Part shown: positions 34,299 through 44,415 of the stretch, piece after piece
Position numbering within the stretch: position 1 is the first letter of the stretch
Layout: each line of letters starts with the position of its first letter
From: Odoribacteraceae bacterium
Lineage (GTDB): Bacteria; Bacteroidota; Bacteroidia; Bacteroidales; Marinifilaceae
Length of the DNA stretch: 53,401 nucleotides
Assembly (NCBI GenBank): GCA_031276355.1
Contig: JAISNC010000060.1
Location: forward strand, 1 to 53,401
Reading direction: 5' to 3'
Program-made: the position numbers and the translations under genes
Notes under the pieces: generated by a model
Seen by the model: the letters and a program-made list of their open reading frames with translations, nothing else
What the model was told of the DNA's origin: nothing
Database searches by the model: none

Positions 34299-34352
34299 AA
34301 AAAATACCCTTTCCCTTCACCCATTTTCATTAAAATCCCTATATAATAGAAA

Positions 34353-35495
34353 GTGAATATCATGAATGAAGAGATCATGATATGGATCGCCGACTATTGC
34401 GCCGGGACTATATCAAAAGCACATTTCGAAGCACTTGGCAAGTGGATAGAGAGCTCGCCGCAACACCGCGAGGAGTTCAGGAAACTCCTACGTGCTCACC
34501 GGGCCACGCTGGAGTTAACGCTCGTCGATCACTTAGATCACTCCGCGGCGTGGCGACGGCTCGTGAAATCGTTCATCCCGATGCGCCGCGGGAGATGGAG
34601 ACGTCCCGGGTGGGCCGTTGCCGCGGCATGTGTAGCGGGGATCTCTCTCCTGACGTGGATCGGGATCGAAGTGCGGCGAGAGGAGGGAGTGCATCCCGTG
34701 AGCGCGTTGCCCGGAGCACTCAAGGCCACGCTCTCGTTGCCCGGAGGAGAAGAGATCACCCTCGAGCGGCACGTGACCCTGGCGCTTTCCAAAGAAGCGT
34801 TAGCCATCCGGGAGGACTCGATTCTATTAGTAGAGACACGGGAGGAACGAGAAGAGCATCTCTTGTCGGTACCTCGTGGAGGCGAATACCAGTTGACATT
34901 GGCCGACGGCACCCGGATCTGGCTCAACTCGGACACGCGGTTGCGTTTCCCGTTTCCTTTTACCGGCGGCACCCGCGAGGTGTACCTGGAGGGAGAGGCC
35001 TATTTCGAGGTACAACGAGAGGAAGGACGCCCGTTCATCGTCCGGACAGATCTGGGCAGCGTGAACGTGCTGGGTACCGCATTTAATATCTCGGCCTACC
35101 CCGAAAACCGAGATATAGTCACCACGCTCGTCACGGGGATGGTGGAGATCTCCGTTGCCGAGAGGCTGATCCGCCTTACACCCGGGAACCAGGCGATATG
35201 GCAGCAGGGCCGGGAGCAGGTTGAAGTCAGGGCTGTCGACGTGTCGTGTTATACCTCTTGGATGAAGGGGCTCTTCGAATTTGAAGACACTTCGCTCAAG
35301 GAGATCCTGGCCTATCTCGCCCGCTGGTACAACGTGTCGTTCGCGTTTGCCAACGAGGAGATCGCCGCACTGCGCTTTACCGGCGGGGCGAAGAAATACC
35401 GCCCCTTAGAGGAATTTTTGCAGGGTATCGAGCGAGCGTGTGAGGTGAAATTCAGCATGAAAGAGTCGGTCATTTACGTCTCAAGCAAGAATTAA
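34353..35495 (+). CDS. FecR-family anti-sigma factor (locus 3)
   Basis: A 380-residue anti-sigma factor (start 34353, or the next Met at 34362). The N-terminal sigma-binding region ('WIADYCAGTISKAHFEALGKWI') precedes one membrane helix ('WAVAAACVAGISLLTWIGI'). The FecR domain contains 'GGEYQLTLADGTRIWLNSD', 'GEAYFEVQREEGRPFIVRT' and 'LGTAFNISAYPENRDIVTTLVTG'. The C-terminal 'LRFTGGAKKYRPLEEFLQGI' resembles an STN domain. It controls the sigma factor encoded just upstream. Confidence 0.92.
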   Translation: MNIMNEEIMIWIADYCAGTISKAHFEALGKWIESSPQHREEFRKLLRAHRATLELTLVDHLDHSAAWRRLVKSFIPMRRGRWRRPGWAVAAACVAGISLLTWIGIEVRREEGVHPVSALPGALKATLSLPGGEEITLERHVTLALSKEALAIREDSILLVETREEREEHLLSVPRGGEYQLTLADGTRIWLNSDTRLRFPFPFTGGTREVYLEGEAYFEVQREEGRPFIVRTDLGSVNVLGTAFNISAYPENRDIVTTLVTGMVEISVAERLIRLTPGNQAIWQQGREQVEVRAVDVSCYTSWMKGLFEFEDTSLKEILAYLARWYNVSFAFANEEIAALRFTGGAKKYRPLEEFLQGIERACEVKFSMKESVIYVSSKN

Positions 35496-35581
35496 AAATA
35501 TGGGAAATGTTGGTAGCATTTCCCATAGAGATCAATAAACCCCGAAAAAACGGGATAGTGTTAAACGAATGGTACAAAAGT

Positions 35582-38500
35582 ATGAAAAAAAAACGAACGT
35601 CACGTCATCGCTGGAGCGCTCCGGCCCGTGACAAATGTCGATTAGTGATGAAACTAACGTTATTTCTTGCACTTACTCTCTTCGTGTGCTCGTTCAAACC
35701 GGTATCTTCCCAGCAGGTGAACGCCGAATTTAGAAATGCCACGTTACGGGAGGTTTTTCGCTCCTTGAAGCAACAGACCGGCGTGTTCTTCGTGTTTAGC
35801 GAAAAGGAGATCGACCAGAAATCACGCGTGAGCGTGAAGTTGAGTGACCTCGACCTGGATCAGGCCCTGAACGAGATCTTGAAAGATCTGCCCTACACGC
35901 ACGAACGCGTGAGCGAGATGATCGTGATCCGCTCGAACCCGGGGAAACGACTTCCCCAAGCGCAGCCCTTGATCCGGATCACGGGCACGGTCAAGGATGT
36001 CACCGGTCAGCCGATGCCGGGCGTGACGATCCTCCTTAAAAATACCCGGCTGGGCACGGCCACGGATCCAGAAGGACGTTTCGCGATAAACGTGTTGCAA
36101 CGCGGGGATGTCTTGATCTTTAGTTTTATCGGCATGAGCACGAAGGAAGTGGTCGTGACCGACGAACCAGAGATCCACGTGGTGCTGGAGGAGAAAACGG
36201 AAAATATCTCGGAGGTCGTCGTGACCGGGATCTTCCGTCGGACGCGGGAGAGCTTTACCGGTTCCTCTACCACGTTTACCACGAAAGAGTTGAAGTCGGT
36301 CGGCAACCAGAACGTACTGCAAAGTTTAAAGACGCTGGATCCCTCCTTCGCCATTCTCGAGAACAACACGTTCGGCTCTGACCCCAACCACCTGCCAGAC
36401 ATCGAGGTACGAGGGAAGAGCAGCGTGATCGGCCTGACGGAACAGTACGGCACGGATCCCAACCAGCCGCTCTTTATCTTGGACGGGTTCGAGACCACGT
36501 TGCGGAGCATTAGCGACTTGAGCATGGATCGGGTGGAGAGTATCACCCTCCTGAAAGACGCGGCCGCCACGGCGATCTACGGGTCGAAGGCAGCCAACGG
36601 GGTGGTCGTGGTAGAGACGGTACGACCGGCTATCGGTCAACTCAAACTCAATTATAACCTCAACCTCTCTTTCAATTTCGCGGACCTGACGGATTATAAC
36701 TTGATGAACGCCTTCGAGAAGGTGACGTTCGAACGGCTCTCCTCGTACTACGGGACCATCGACGCGGAGGGTAATATCGTGTCAGAGACCGCCGAGCAAC
36801 CGTATCTTGATCACCTGAAGGAGGTGAAACGAGGCGTGGAGACCTACTGGATGAACGAGCCGTTGCGCTTCGCCACCACGCACAAACATACTCTTTTCCT
36901 GGAAGGCGGAGACGCGAATATGCGCTACGGTATTCATCTAAGCTACGGGGAGACGCAAGGGGTCATGAAGGAATCGAATCGGAACGTGATTAACGGAGGA
37001 ATCCGTTTGCTTTACAGGAAAGGGAAGTTCTCCTTCAGCAACTCTCTTGAACTTGACTATGTCCTGGCGGAGAGAGAGAGCGTGGCGTTCTCGGCTTTCT
37101 CCCGTGCCAATCCCTACCATCGAAAATACAACGAAAACGGGGATATTGACAAGATCCTGAGTTCTTATAGTTTTATCGATCTCACCGTGTCCGGATATTA
37201 CCGGTACATCACGAACTATAACCCCTTGTACGACATGCACAATAACAACCTCCATGAATCCGCCCTGTTCGGTTTCACGAACCGGCTGGAGGTGGAGTGG
37301 CGCGTACTGGACGAGCTACGGGGAAGATTCCGGTTGGGCATTACCAGGTCGATCGATAATTACAGGCGGTTTCGTTCTCCCTTTAACTCGGAGTTCGCGG
37401 AGAACGGGCTGTTAGAAAGAGGTGTATACCAAGAATCCGACACGCGCCAGATGAATTACGACGGGGAGATTAGCCTCACGTACGGGACTTTATTCCGGGA
37501 GAAGCACATGATCAATGTCGTGACCGGACTGCGCTTTGATCAAAACTCGTCCCGGCTGGGCGGATACGAGGTGCAAGGGTTCGTGGATGACGATTTTTCT
37601 AACCCGGCCTTTGCTTTCAGGTATACGGAAGGCAAGAAACCGGAATACCGGGAATCCAAACGCCGCGGCGCGAGTTATTATCTGAACACGGGTTATGCTT
37701 ACGATAGTCGCTACCTGTTCGATATTAACTTCCGCTCGGACGGTTCTTCCGTTTACGGGGCAAGCAAACAGATTACCGCCACATGGTCGGTCGGGTTGGG
37801 CTGGAATCTTCACAATGAACCCTTTCTCGAAAATGTAGCCGGAATCAACTTGTTGAAGTTACGCGCTTCTATCGGGAACCCGGGGAACCAGAATTTTAAT
37901 GACTATATCTCCACGCGTATTTATAGTTATAACTATGAGATTAGTAACCCGTTCGGGTCAAGCGTTATTATCAGCACGCCGGGCAACAAGGAACTGGAGT
38001 GGCAGAAAACGTTGGACCGTAATATCGGGATAGACCTGATCATCCTCCGGGAGCGCGTGAGAGTGAACGCGGATTATTTCAACAAGAAGACCGATCCCCT
38101 GTTAGTATTTATCGGCATGCCTTCATCGATCGGTGCCACGAGTGTCCCCAAGAATCTGGGTGAACAGGTGACAAAAGGGTTCACGATCAACGCGAGCTAC
38201 ACGATCCTTCGACACGATGAACTGAACTGGGCGATTAACATGAACGCTCGCCATTTGAAATCGGAATACCGGAAGATCAACCAGGCCTTGGCAAAGTACA
38301 ATCAAGAGAATAAAAGTCGCAATCTCACGCGTTATTACGACGGTGCCAGTCCCACTGATCTGTGGGCAGTCAGGTCCGTGGGGATTGACCCGGCAACGGG
38401 GAGGGAGGTATTCCTGAACAAGAACGGGAAGCAGACGTTCCTGCACGATTACGACAACGAGGTGGTCGTGGGGAATAGCGAACCAGACGTGGAGGGGGTT

Positions 38501-38944
38501 ATCGGTAGCTCGTTCTATTACAAGGGTCTATCCTTAGCGATTAACCTCCGCTATCGCGTGGGGGGCCAGCTCTTCATGCACACCCTGTACGAGAAAGTGG
38601 AGAATATCAACACGAGTAACGTGTTACTGAATCAAGATAAACGCGCGCTGCACGATCGCTGGAAAAAACCGGGGGATAACGCGAAATTCAAGGCCATCTC
38701 GCTGTCGAACGCCACTCCCATCTCTTCCCGTTTCGTGGAAGATAACAATGTGCTGACGGGAGAGTCCATCTCGATAGGATACGAGACGACCTCCGCTAAA
38801 TGGTTGAAGCAGATCGGGGCTTCCTCGATGACATTCCGGGGCTACATGAACGATATATTCCGCGTCTCGACGGTGAAAAACGAACGAGGCATAGACTACC
38901 CGTTCGCTCGTTCGGTATCCATGTCTCTCGGTGTCCGGTTCTGA
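35582..38944 (+). CDS. SusC/RagA TonB-linked outer-membrane transporter (locus 3)
   Basis: About 1120 residues from 'MKKKRTSRHRWSA' (35582); the frame extends to 35507 but those residues look non-coding. A long basic leader is followed by the hydrophobic core 'MKLTLFLALTLFVCSF'. Then come an STN domain ('VNAEFRNATLREVFRSLKQQ'), the Ig-like regulatory domain ('GTVKDVTGQPMPGVTILLKN'), the plug ('VESITLLKDAAATAIYGSKA') and the barrel, closing 'ARSVSMSLGVRF'. The 'VVTGIFRRTRESFTGSSTTFT' stretch parallels the SusC of locus 2, showing that the two are paralogues. Confidence 0.94.
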   Translation: MKKKRTSRHRWSAPARDKCRLVMKLTLFLALTLFVCSFKPVSSQQVNAEFRNATLREVFRSLKQQTGVFFVFSEKEIDQKSRVSVKLSDLDLDQALNEILKDLPYTHERVSEMIVIRSNPGKRLPQAQPLIRITGTVKDVTGQPMPGVTILLKNTRLGTATDPEGRFAINVLQRGDVLIFSFIGMSTKEVVVTDEPEIHVVLEEKTENISEVVVTGIFRRTRESFTGSSTTFTTKELKSVGNQNVLQSLKTLDPSFAILENNTFGSDPNHLPDIEVRGKSSVIGLTEQYGTDPNQPLFILDGFETTLRSISDLSMDRVESITLLKDAAATAIYGSKAANGVVVVETVRPAIGQLKLNYNLNLSFNFADLTDYNLMNAFEKVTFERLSSYYGTIDAEGNIVSETAEQPYLDHLKEVKRGVETYWMNEPLRFATTHKHTLFLEGGDANMRYGIHLSYGETQGVMKESNRNVINGGIRLLYRKGKFSFSNSLELDYVLAERESVAFSAFSRANPYHRKYNENGDIDKILSSYSFIDLTVSGYYRYITNYNPLYDMHNNNLHESALFGFTNRLEVEWRVLDELRGRFRLGITRSIDNYRRFRSPFNSEFAENGLLERGVYQESDTRQMNYDGEISLTYGTLFREKHMINVVTGLRFDQNSSRLGGYEVQGFVDDDFSNPAFAFRYTEGKKPEYRESKRRGASYYLNTGYAYDSRYLFDINFRSDGSSVYGASKQITATWSVGLGWNLHNEPFLENVAGINLLKLRASIGNPGNQNFNDYISTRIYSYNYEISNPFGSSVIISTPGNKELEWQKTLDRNIGIDLIILRERVRVNADYFNKKTDPLLVFIGMPSSIGATSVPKNLGEQVTKGFTINASYTILRHDELNWAINMNARHLKSEYRKINQALAKYNQENKSRNLTRYYDGASPTDLWAVRSVGIDPATGREVFLNKNGKQTFLHDYDNEVVVGNSEPDVEGVIGSSFYYKGLSLAINLRYRVGGQLFMHTLYEKVENINTSNVLLNQDKRALHDRWKKPGDNAKFKAISLSNATPISSRFVEDNNVLTGESISIGYETTSAKWLKQIGASSMTFRGYMNDIFRVSTVKNERGIDYPFARSVSMSLGVRF

Positions 38945-38972
38945 ATAACACAAGTAACTAAAATATAGCTCT

Positions 38973-40454
38973 ATGAAAAAGAAGATAATCAATAGTTGCC
39001 TGATCCTCTCGCTCGCGTTGGGCGCTTGTGAGGCATGGGTAGATATAAAACCGACCGACCGGCTCTCCGAAGAGGTCTTGTTCACGAGCAAGGAGGGTTT
39101 CCTGAAGGCGTTAAACGGGGTTTATATCGAACTGGCTCATCCCGATCTCTACGGGATGAACTTGAGTGCCGGTCCTTTGGACGTGATGGGACAGTATTAT
39201 ACATTTTCCGGTTCGAGTTCGCACCGTCTCTACTATTTCTCCAATTATACCTATACGAACGCGAACGTGAAAACCGTCTTTGACAACGCGTGGAAGAAGG
39301 CGTACGCGTTGATCTTTAATTGCAATGTCATCCTCGAGAAGTGCGGGGAGGGGCACCCGTTGTTGCCCAACCCCCATTTTGGCCTCGTGAAAGGGGAAGC
39401 GCTCGCCCTGCGTGCCATGTTACACCTCGACTTGTTCAGGTTATTCGGCCCTATCTGGAGCGACGAGAGCAAGGGCAACGCCTGCATTCCCTACATGACC
39501 CTGGCCGATCAACAGATCAGGCCCTTGTTGCCGGCCCAAACCGTGCGAGACTCCATCATCCGGGATTTAAAAGAGGCGTTAAGCCTCTTGAAGGAGAGCG
39601 ACCCGATCCGCGCGGAAGGGGTGCGCAACGAAAGTAGCCCCACGGGGAACAACGACCTGTTCTACCGGCAATATCGCCTGAACTACTACGCGGTAAAAGC
39701 GCTGCTGGCGCGCACCTACCTGTGGTGCGGGGATAAGGTGAACGCGCTCGCGTTAGCAAAGGAGATATTGGAAGAGGTACAGGTGCCCGGTAACGAGATT
39801 TTCCCGTTTGTCTCGCCCGCGGACGCGAGTAACGTCACGATTCCCGACCGGTTATTCTCTTCCGAGGTGATGTTTGCACTTTACAAAACGAACCGGGTGA
39901 ATGTATATAATACCCTGTTCGCTCCGACGTTGGACATGTATAACCTCTTGACTTTCGCGGGAGCATACGCCAGCGGCCGGGTCAACGAGCTGTACGACGA
40001 CAAGAACGATTACAGGTACAAGATATGGGCCAATCACACGGTAGATGCCTCCGTCATACTTTATCACGAGAAATTCAAGGATATTACGCCCAACGCGGCC
40101 GGTTTCGGGAACGGTTTCCGTTACATGATGCCGTTGATCCAGTTAAGCGAGCTTTACCTGATGGCCGCCGAGTGCAGCACTTCGCTGGACGAGGGTATCG
40201 GGTACCTGAACCAGGTACGTAACAACCGGAATTGTTTTAGCGTGACTCCCGCCTCGTCGGAGGGCCTGCTGAGCGCGATCGCGCTGGAGTTAAAAAAAGA
40301 GATGATCGGTGAGGGCCAATTGTTCTTTTTCTACAAACGCCAGGGAATGCAAGTGATACCGAACGGTTCGTTGCCCTCCGGCACGATGAACATGAGTTTA
40401 AACAATTACGTGGTTCCCTTGCCTGACAGTGAAATTTCCGAAAGGATGGATTGA
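38973..40454 (+). CDS. SusD/RagB family nutrient-binding lipoprotein (locus 3)
   Basis: A 493-residue SusD-family lipoprotein 28 bp after susC. 'MKKKIINSCLILSLALGAC' gives the lipobox cysteine at 19, followed by 'EAWVDIKPTDRLSEEVLFTS'. The helical core ('GEALALRAMLHLDLFRLFGP'), 'LLARTYLWCGDKVNALALAK' and the ending 'LKKEMIGEGQLFFFYKRQG' follow the family and closely parallel locus 2. Surface-exposed ligand-binding partner of the SusC above. Confidence 0.93.
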   Translation: MKKKIINSCLILSLALGACEAWVDIKPTDRLSEEVLFTSKEGFLKALNGVYIELAHPDLYGMNLSAGPLDVMGQYYTFSGSSSHRLYYFSNYTYTNANVKTVFDNAWKKAYALIFNCNVILEKCGEGHPLLPNPHFGLVKGEALALRAMLHLDLFRLFGPIWSDESKGNACIPYMTLADQQIRPLLPAQTVRDSIIRDLKEALSLLKESDPIRAEGVRNESSPTGNNDLFYRQYRLNYYAVKALLARTYLWCGDKVNALALAKEILEEVQVPGNEIFPFVSPADASNVTIPDRLFSSEVMFALYKTNRVNVYNTLFAPTLDMYNLLTFAGAYASGRVNELYDDKNDYRYKIWANHTVDASVILYHEKFKDITPNAAGFGNGFRYMMPLIQLSELYLMAAECSTSLDEGIGYLNQVRNNRNCFSVTPASSEGLLSAIALELKKEMIGEGQLFFFYKRQGMQVIPNGSLPSGTMNMSLNNYVVPLPDSEISERMD

Positions 40455-40492
40455 TCGGGCAAGACGATGTGTACATTTTAAAAATGATTACG

Positions 40493-41347
40493 ATGAAAAC
40501 GAACTATTTATCAACGATACTTGTCGGCCTGGCTTTCGTGACGGGAAGTTGCGAACGGGAACTGATGGGATACGAGGGAGAGGAGGGGGTCTACTTCGCC
40601 GTTCAACACGGCGCCTCGTACGGCACCGAGGCCACATGGCCATACCAGCCTTACTCGAATGTCGAGTTTATAAGAGAGACGGGCGATGTTGTCACGAAGC
40701 AATTTAAAGTGATGGCCACGGGAGCGGTGAAGGAGTATGATCGCCCCTTTCGGGTCGTGATCAACCCGGATAGCACGACCGCTCAACGCGCGGTCGATTA
40801 CGAACTCGCCGACGAGGAGTTCGTGATACCGGCCAACAGCAGCGTCGGGTACGTCTCTATCGTGTTGAAACGTACCCCGGAATTGCAAAATAGCATCAAG
40901 AAAATCGGGTTGAAATTAGTCGCGAACGCTTTTTTCACATGCGCGTTCCCGGAATGGGATGCCGTACCCGGCTTCTCCAGCGGCACGATCGTCCCCGCGT
41001 TCGACGCGAGCCTGCACACCATCAACATGAATGACTTCATCGTACAACCTCCCGTCTGGACGGGTTCGATCCAGGCGGGCGGGAGAGAAGCCGGCATGTG
41101 GGGAGCCTTCTCCCGGAAAAAGCTGGAGATGATCTGCGCTCGCTTCAATCTAACGTACAACGATTTCTTGAGCACGACAACAATGCCCATGGTGCTCCAG
41201 GGGTTGATAGCCACGACGATGTCGAACGACCTGATCGAGCTGTACAATCAACACACGCCCGTGTTGGAAGAGGACGGGCGCCTGATGTTTTTCTGGGAAT
41301 GCCCGTGGACCTCGTATATCGGAGTACCGTGGGTACCGGAGTTTTAA
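40493..41347 (+). CDS. DUF4843 lipoprotein (locus 3)
   Basis: A 284-residue lipoprotein starting 'MKTNYLSTILVGLAFVTGSC' (the frame opens at a TTG at 40451; 40484 is another possible Met). The DUF4843 pattern is clear: 'MGYEGEEGVYFAVQ', 'VEFIRETGDVVTKQFKVMATG', 'YDRPFRVVINPDSTTAQRAVDYELAD'-type sequence and 'IPANSSVGYVSIVLKRTPEL'. It has the same position as its counterpart in locus 2 (25820) but is about 38 residues longer. Function unknown; probably an accessory of the SusCD complex on the cell surface. Confidence 0.85.
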   Translation: MKTNYLSTILVGLAFVTGSCERELMGYEGEEGVYFAVQHGASYGTEATWPYQPYSNVEFIRETGDVVTKQFKVMATGAVKEYDRPFRVVINPDSTTAQRAVDYELADEEFVIPANSSVGYVSIVLKRTPELQNSIKKIGLKLVANAFFTCAFPEWDAVPGFSSGTIVPAFDASLHTINMNDFIVQPPVWTGSIQAGGREAGMWGAFSRKKLEMICARFNLTYNDFLSTTTMPMVLQGLIATTMSNDLIELYNQHTPVLEEDGRLMFFWECPWTSYIGVPWVPEF

Positions 41348-41368
41348 AGCCAGTAATGAACACTAAAA

Positions 41369-42922
41369 ATGAAAGTAGAGATGAAATGGATTTTAATACT
41401 ACCCGCGCTGCTGGGCATCGTCGTTACGGCTTGCAACGACGATAAAGGAAATTATGTTTATCACGCGATCAACGAAATCACGTTTGCAGGCATCGCGCCA
41501 AGTTACAACGCGATGCAAGCCGTCGATATCCTGGAGATAGATCCCGTCGTGGAGATGACGGACGGGGATTATCGCGACACGTCCCGCTTCAAATACACGT
41601 GGTTGGCCGTCGTCTCCTACCAAACGAAGGACACCATCGGGAAAGAGCGCAAACTCTCCTATCAGGTCAAATTGGATCCGGGTACCTATCAGCTCTGCCT
41701 AAAGGTATGGGACAAACAAACAGATGTCACCTGGAAATACATCTCCTCGCTAACAGTGGGTAACATGTACGCGAAAGGGATCCTCCTCGTTGGCGAGAAC
41801 GACCAAGGAGATGTAGAGATGCAGATGGTCTCCATGGTCAGCGACACGCTGATCTCTCCCAACATATTGGAAGATTGCGGCCTTCCCCCGCTTCAAGGCC
41901 CGCTGAACGTGCTACACACGGGATACGTCGGCGTAGACAATCGCGCGAAATTGTGGATCATGACCCGGTCGGGATCCTACTTCTTCGACAGGATAACGCA
42001 CAAGGCTACCCCCGCGAACACGTTCAAGAGCCTGGTCTTCTCCACGGACGCGCTCCCGGAAGGGTTAACCCCGGTAGACATCGCCCCACGCATCAAGGAT
42101 AAGGCCGGGAATAACGGGGGAAACGGGTACAGGGCCGTGGTATGCAGTAACGGGTATATTTTCAATTCCGTGTTGATGCTCGTCGGGGGAGACTACTACA
42201 CCAACCCGGTGAACCGCACGGCCGGAGACATGACAACATTGCTGAAAGCCAAGCCATTCCTGATGTACGCGTTAAACTCCTGGAACGGCTTCGTCTGGTA
42301 CGATGCAGACAACGAACGTTTCATGCGAGTCGGCTCGTTCGATGCCACCTCTCTTCCACTGGAAGACCAGGGGGATAACACCTTCCCCTGGAACCAGCAG
42401 GGAGATAACAGGACACTGGTTTATGCCGAGAATACCCGCAATACCGACGGGGGATCGGTTAACGGGAACACGTTTGCCTTGATGAAGGACAACGCAAATC
42501 AATTCTTCATTTATAAATTTTACGTGGGGACGAACGTCGAAAAGCGATTCCTGTACACGGTCTCGTCCATCGCCACGGATTTTGACAAGGCGAAGTTTTA
42601 CGCGTTCTCCTCGAATCGCACCCTGTTATTTTACGTCGTTGACAGGGAGCTGTACGTGTACGACTACAATCAAGGGAACGAGAAGTGTAGCAAGTTGCCC
42701 GGTTTCGGTGTTGACGAGATCACCATGTTAAAATTTGATACCCAGATGGACCCCGTCGCCAACCCGCTTTACATCGCTACCTACAACGCCTCCACGCGGG
42801 GGACGTTACAGCGGTATGACGTCGGGACAAATCCCGATCAACTCGAGATCAGCCCGAATACTAAATCCAGATGGAGCGGGTTAACGAAAATCGCGAACAT
42901 GAGCTGGAGAGCCATAAGATAA
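41369..42922 (+). CDS. PKD-like family lipoprotein (locus 3)
   Basis: A 517-residue lipoprotein ('MKWILILPALLGIVVTAC', start 41369 or the Met at 41381). 'NDDKGNYVYHAINEITFAGI' at the mature N-terminus parallels 'DDTGNYDYSPVENVFPVEI' in locus 2. An Ig/PKD-like part is followed by a segment with repeated 'LYVYDYNQGNE'-type strands that resembles a beta-propeller. It lies 21 bp after the DUF4843 gene and is followed 17 bp later by the TlpA-like gene. Confidence 0.8.
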   Translation: MKVEMKWILILPALLGIVVTACNDDKGNYVYHAINEITFAGIAPSYNAMQAVDILEIDPVVEMTDGDYRDTSRFKYTWLAVVSYQTKDTIGKERKLSYQVKLDPGTYQLCLKVWDKQTDVTWKYISSLTVGNMYAKGILLVGENDQGDVEMQMVSMVSDTLISPNILEDCGLPPLQGPLNVLHTGYVGVDNRAKLWIMTRSGSYFFDRITHKATPANTFKSLVFSTDALPEGLTPVDIAPRIKDKAGNNGGNGYRAVVCSNGYIFNSVLMLVGGDYYTNPVNRTAGDMTTLLKAKPFLMYALNSWNGFVWYDADNERFMRVGSFDATSLPLEDQGDNTFPWNQQGDNRTLVYAENTRNTDGGSVNGNTFALMKDNANQFFIYKFYVGTNVEKRFLYTVSSIATDFDKAKFYAFSSNRTLLFYVVDRELYVYDYNQGNEKCSKLPGFGVDEITMLKFDTQMDPVANPLYIATYNASTRGTLQRYDVGTNPDQLEISPNTKSRWSGLTKIANMSWRAIR

Positions 42923-42939
42923 AGAAAATAAGCATAATA

Positions 42940-44271
42940 ATGAAACACAGTTACGCGTTATTATTGATCATGTCGTGTACCCTCGCGCTGAAGGCCGGGG
43001 AGGTCAGGCTACACGGCTCAGCGAAAGAGTTAAAGCGGTCACACGTGGAGTTACAGTATGCCGGTAGCGCCTCCGAGATCAGCAACTACCGCTCCGTGAG
43101 AATCCCGGTGGACGCGGAAGGGAATTTCGACATCACCTTCCCGCTCGAACATCCGGCATACTATACCACCGGTATGCACGTGCTCTACCTCTCCCCGGGA
43201 GACGACCTCGAGATCCTGTTCAGTAGATCGCCCGCTCGCACGCTCTTCACGGGGAGGGGGAGCGAGGCGAACAGCTACTTGAAAGGGTGGCGCTGGGACG
43301 ACAACCGGCACACCGGGCTGTCCGTTATCGAGAAGCCGCCCATCGAGCAAGTGATAGAGAAAGTGGATAGCCTCGCGGAGGAGAGGCTCCACGAATTAGC
43401 CACCTTGACGGAGGCCGACAAGCGCTTCCAGAAATTAGAAACGGCGAGGATCGCGGCAAACAGGATATCGGTTTATTTTAACTATATCTATTGCACCGAA
43501 TACTATCGCTGGGATGACCCGACCGAGGCAAAAGAGGAGAAAAAACTCGCCTATTATCGCACCTTGAAAGAGAAGGTTGAACCCCTCTTGCACCAGATTG
43601 ACCGGGATGAAGAGTGGCTGGAGTGTCCGGCCGTCCGGGAGGTGCTCTTGGAGTGCCTTCGTTCTAAGGTCTTCACGTTTCGCGTATCAAAAAAGATAGC
43701 CCATCTATCCGACATCATCCGAGAATCGACCGGAATGGACGCGGGCATAAGCAAGGCGAGCCTTGATGCATACCGGGAATATGCCCGACACATCAAGGAG
43801 ATACCCTTCCGGGAAGCCTTTGAGGCCAAGCTGGCGGCACGCGTGCGGCTCATGGAAGGAGCACCGGCCGTCGACATAGCGTTGCAAGATCCCAGCGGGA
43901 AGAGGGCGAAATTGAGCGATTACCGGGGGAAAGTGCTGTTTATCGACTTTTGGGCCACGTGGTGTATCCCTTGTCTCGCGCAGGCCCCTCACGTAAAATC
44001 GCTGAGCGAGAAATACAACCGCATCGAGTTTATCGCCATCTCGATCGACCAAGAGGAGGCGAAATGGAGAAGTAAACTGGAACGAGACGGTGAAAAGGGA
44101 CCTATCAAGGAGTTTATCGCGAATGTCTACGAGGTCGCGGACGCGTGGGATCTTTCCACGATTCCTCGCTTCGTCTTGATCGACGCGGAGTTCAAGATTA
44201 TCACCGCTTTCGCCCCGCGCCCCTCGGACAAGAGCGCCATCGAACAATTATTAGACCAGTATAACAAGTAA
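42940..44271 (+). CDS. TlpA-family thiol-disulfide protein (locus 3)
   Basis: A 443-residue exported protein from 'MKHSYALLLIMSCTLALKAG' (42940); the upstream extension overlaps the PKD-like gene and is not convincing. The N-terminal two thirds is a helical/Ig-like region of the kind found in Bacteroidetes TlpA homologues. The C-terminal thioredoxin-like domain has 'GKVLFIDFWATWCIPCLAQA' with redox cysteines C342 and C345 and the cis-proline segment 'LSTIPRFVLIDAEF'. A periplasmic reductase, perhaps acting on imported material or on the locus's own proteins. No counterpart exists at the end of locus 2. A terminator follows 10 bp later. Confidence 0.88.
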   Translation: MKHSYALLLIMSCTLALKAGEVRLHGSAKELKRSHVELQYAGSASEISNYRSVRIPVDAEGNFDITFPLEHPAYYTTGMHVLYLSPGDDLEILFSRSPARTLFTGRGSEANSYLKGWRWDDNRHTGLSVIEKPPIEQVIEKVDSLAEERLHELATLTEADKRFQKLETARIAANRISVYFNYIYCTEYYRWDDPTEAKEEKKLAYYRTLKEKVEPLLHQIDRDEEWLECPAVREVLLECLRSKVFTFRVSKKIAHLSDIIRESTGMDAGISKASLDAYREYARHIKEIPFREAFEAKLAARVRLMEGAPAVDIALQDPSGKRAKLSDYRGKVLFIDFWATWCIPCLAQAPHVKSLSEKYNRIEFIAISIDQEEAKWRSKLERDGEKGPIKEFIANVYEVADAWDLSTIPRFVLIDAEFKIITAFAPRPSDKSAIEQLLDQYNK

Positions 44272-44280
44272 GGTACCAAA

Positions 44281-44314
44281 AGGGGGCTGTCGTTAATAGA
44301 CAAGCCCTCTTTTT
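44281..44314 (+). terminator. Intrinsic terminator of import locus 3
   Basis: An AGGGGGCTGTC arm (44281-44291) pairs with GACAAGCCCTCT (44299-44310) with one bulged base, followed by TTTT (44311-44314). It lies 10 bp after the TlpA-like gene, the last gene of locus 3. The 44315-44415 stretch shows nothing else. Confidence 0.7.
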
Positions 44315-44415
44315 GACATAACCGCCACAGAAGGCAAACATCTTTGCCGTCAAAACGAGCATTGACGGCAGTTATATCATTGCGGTAACAACGGTAGGAA
44401 ACAAAACATTCCTGA

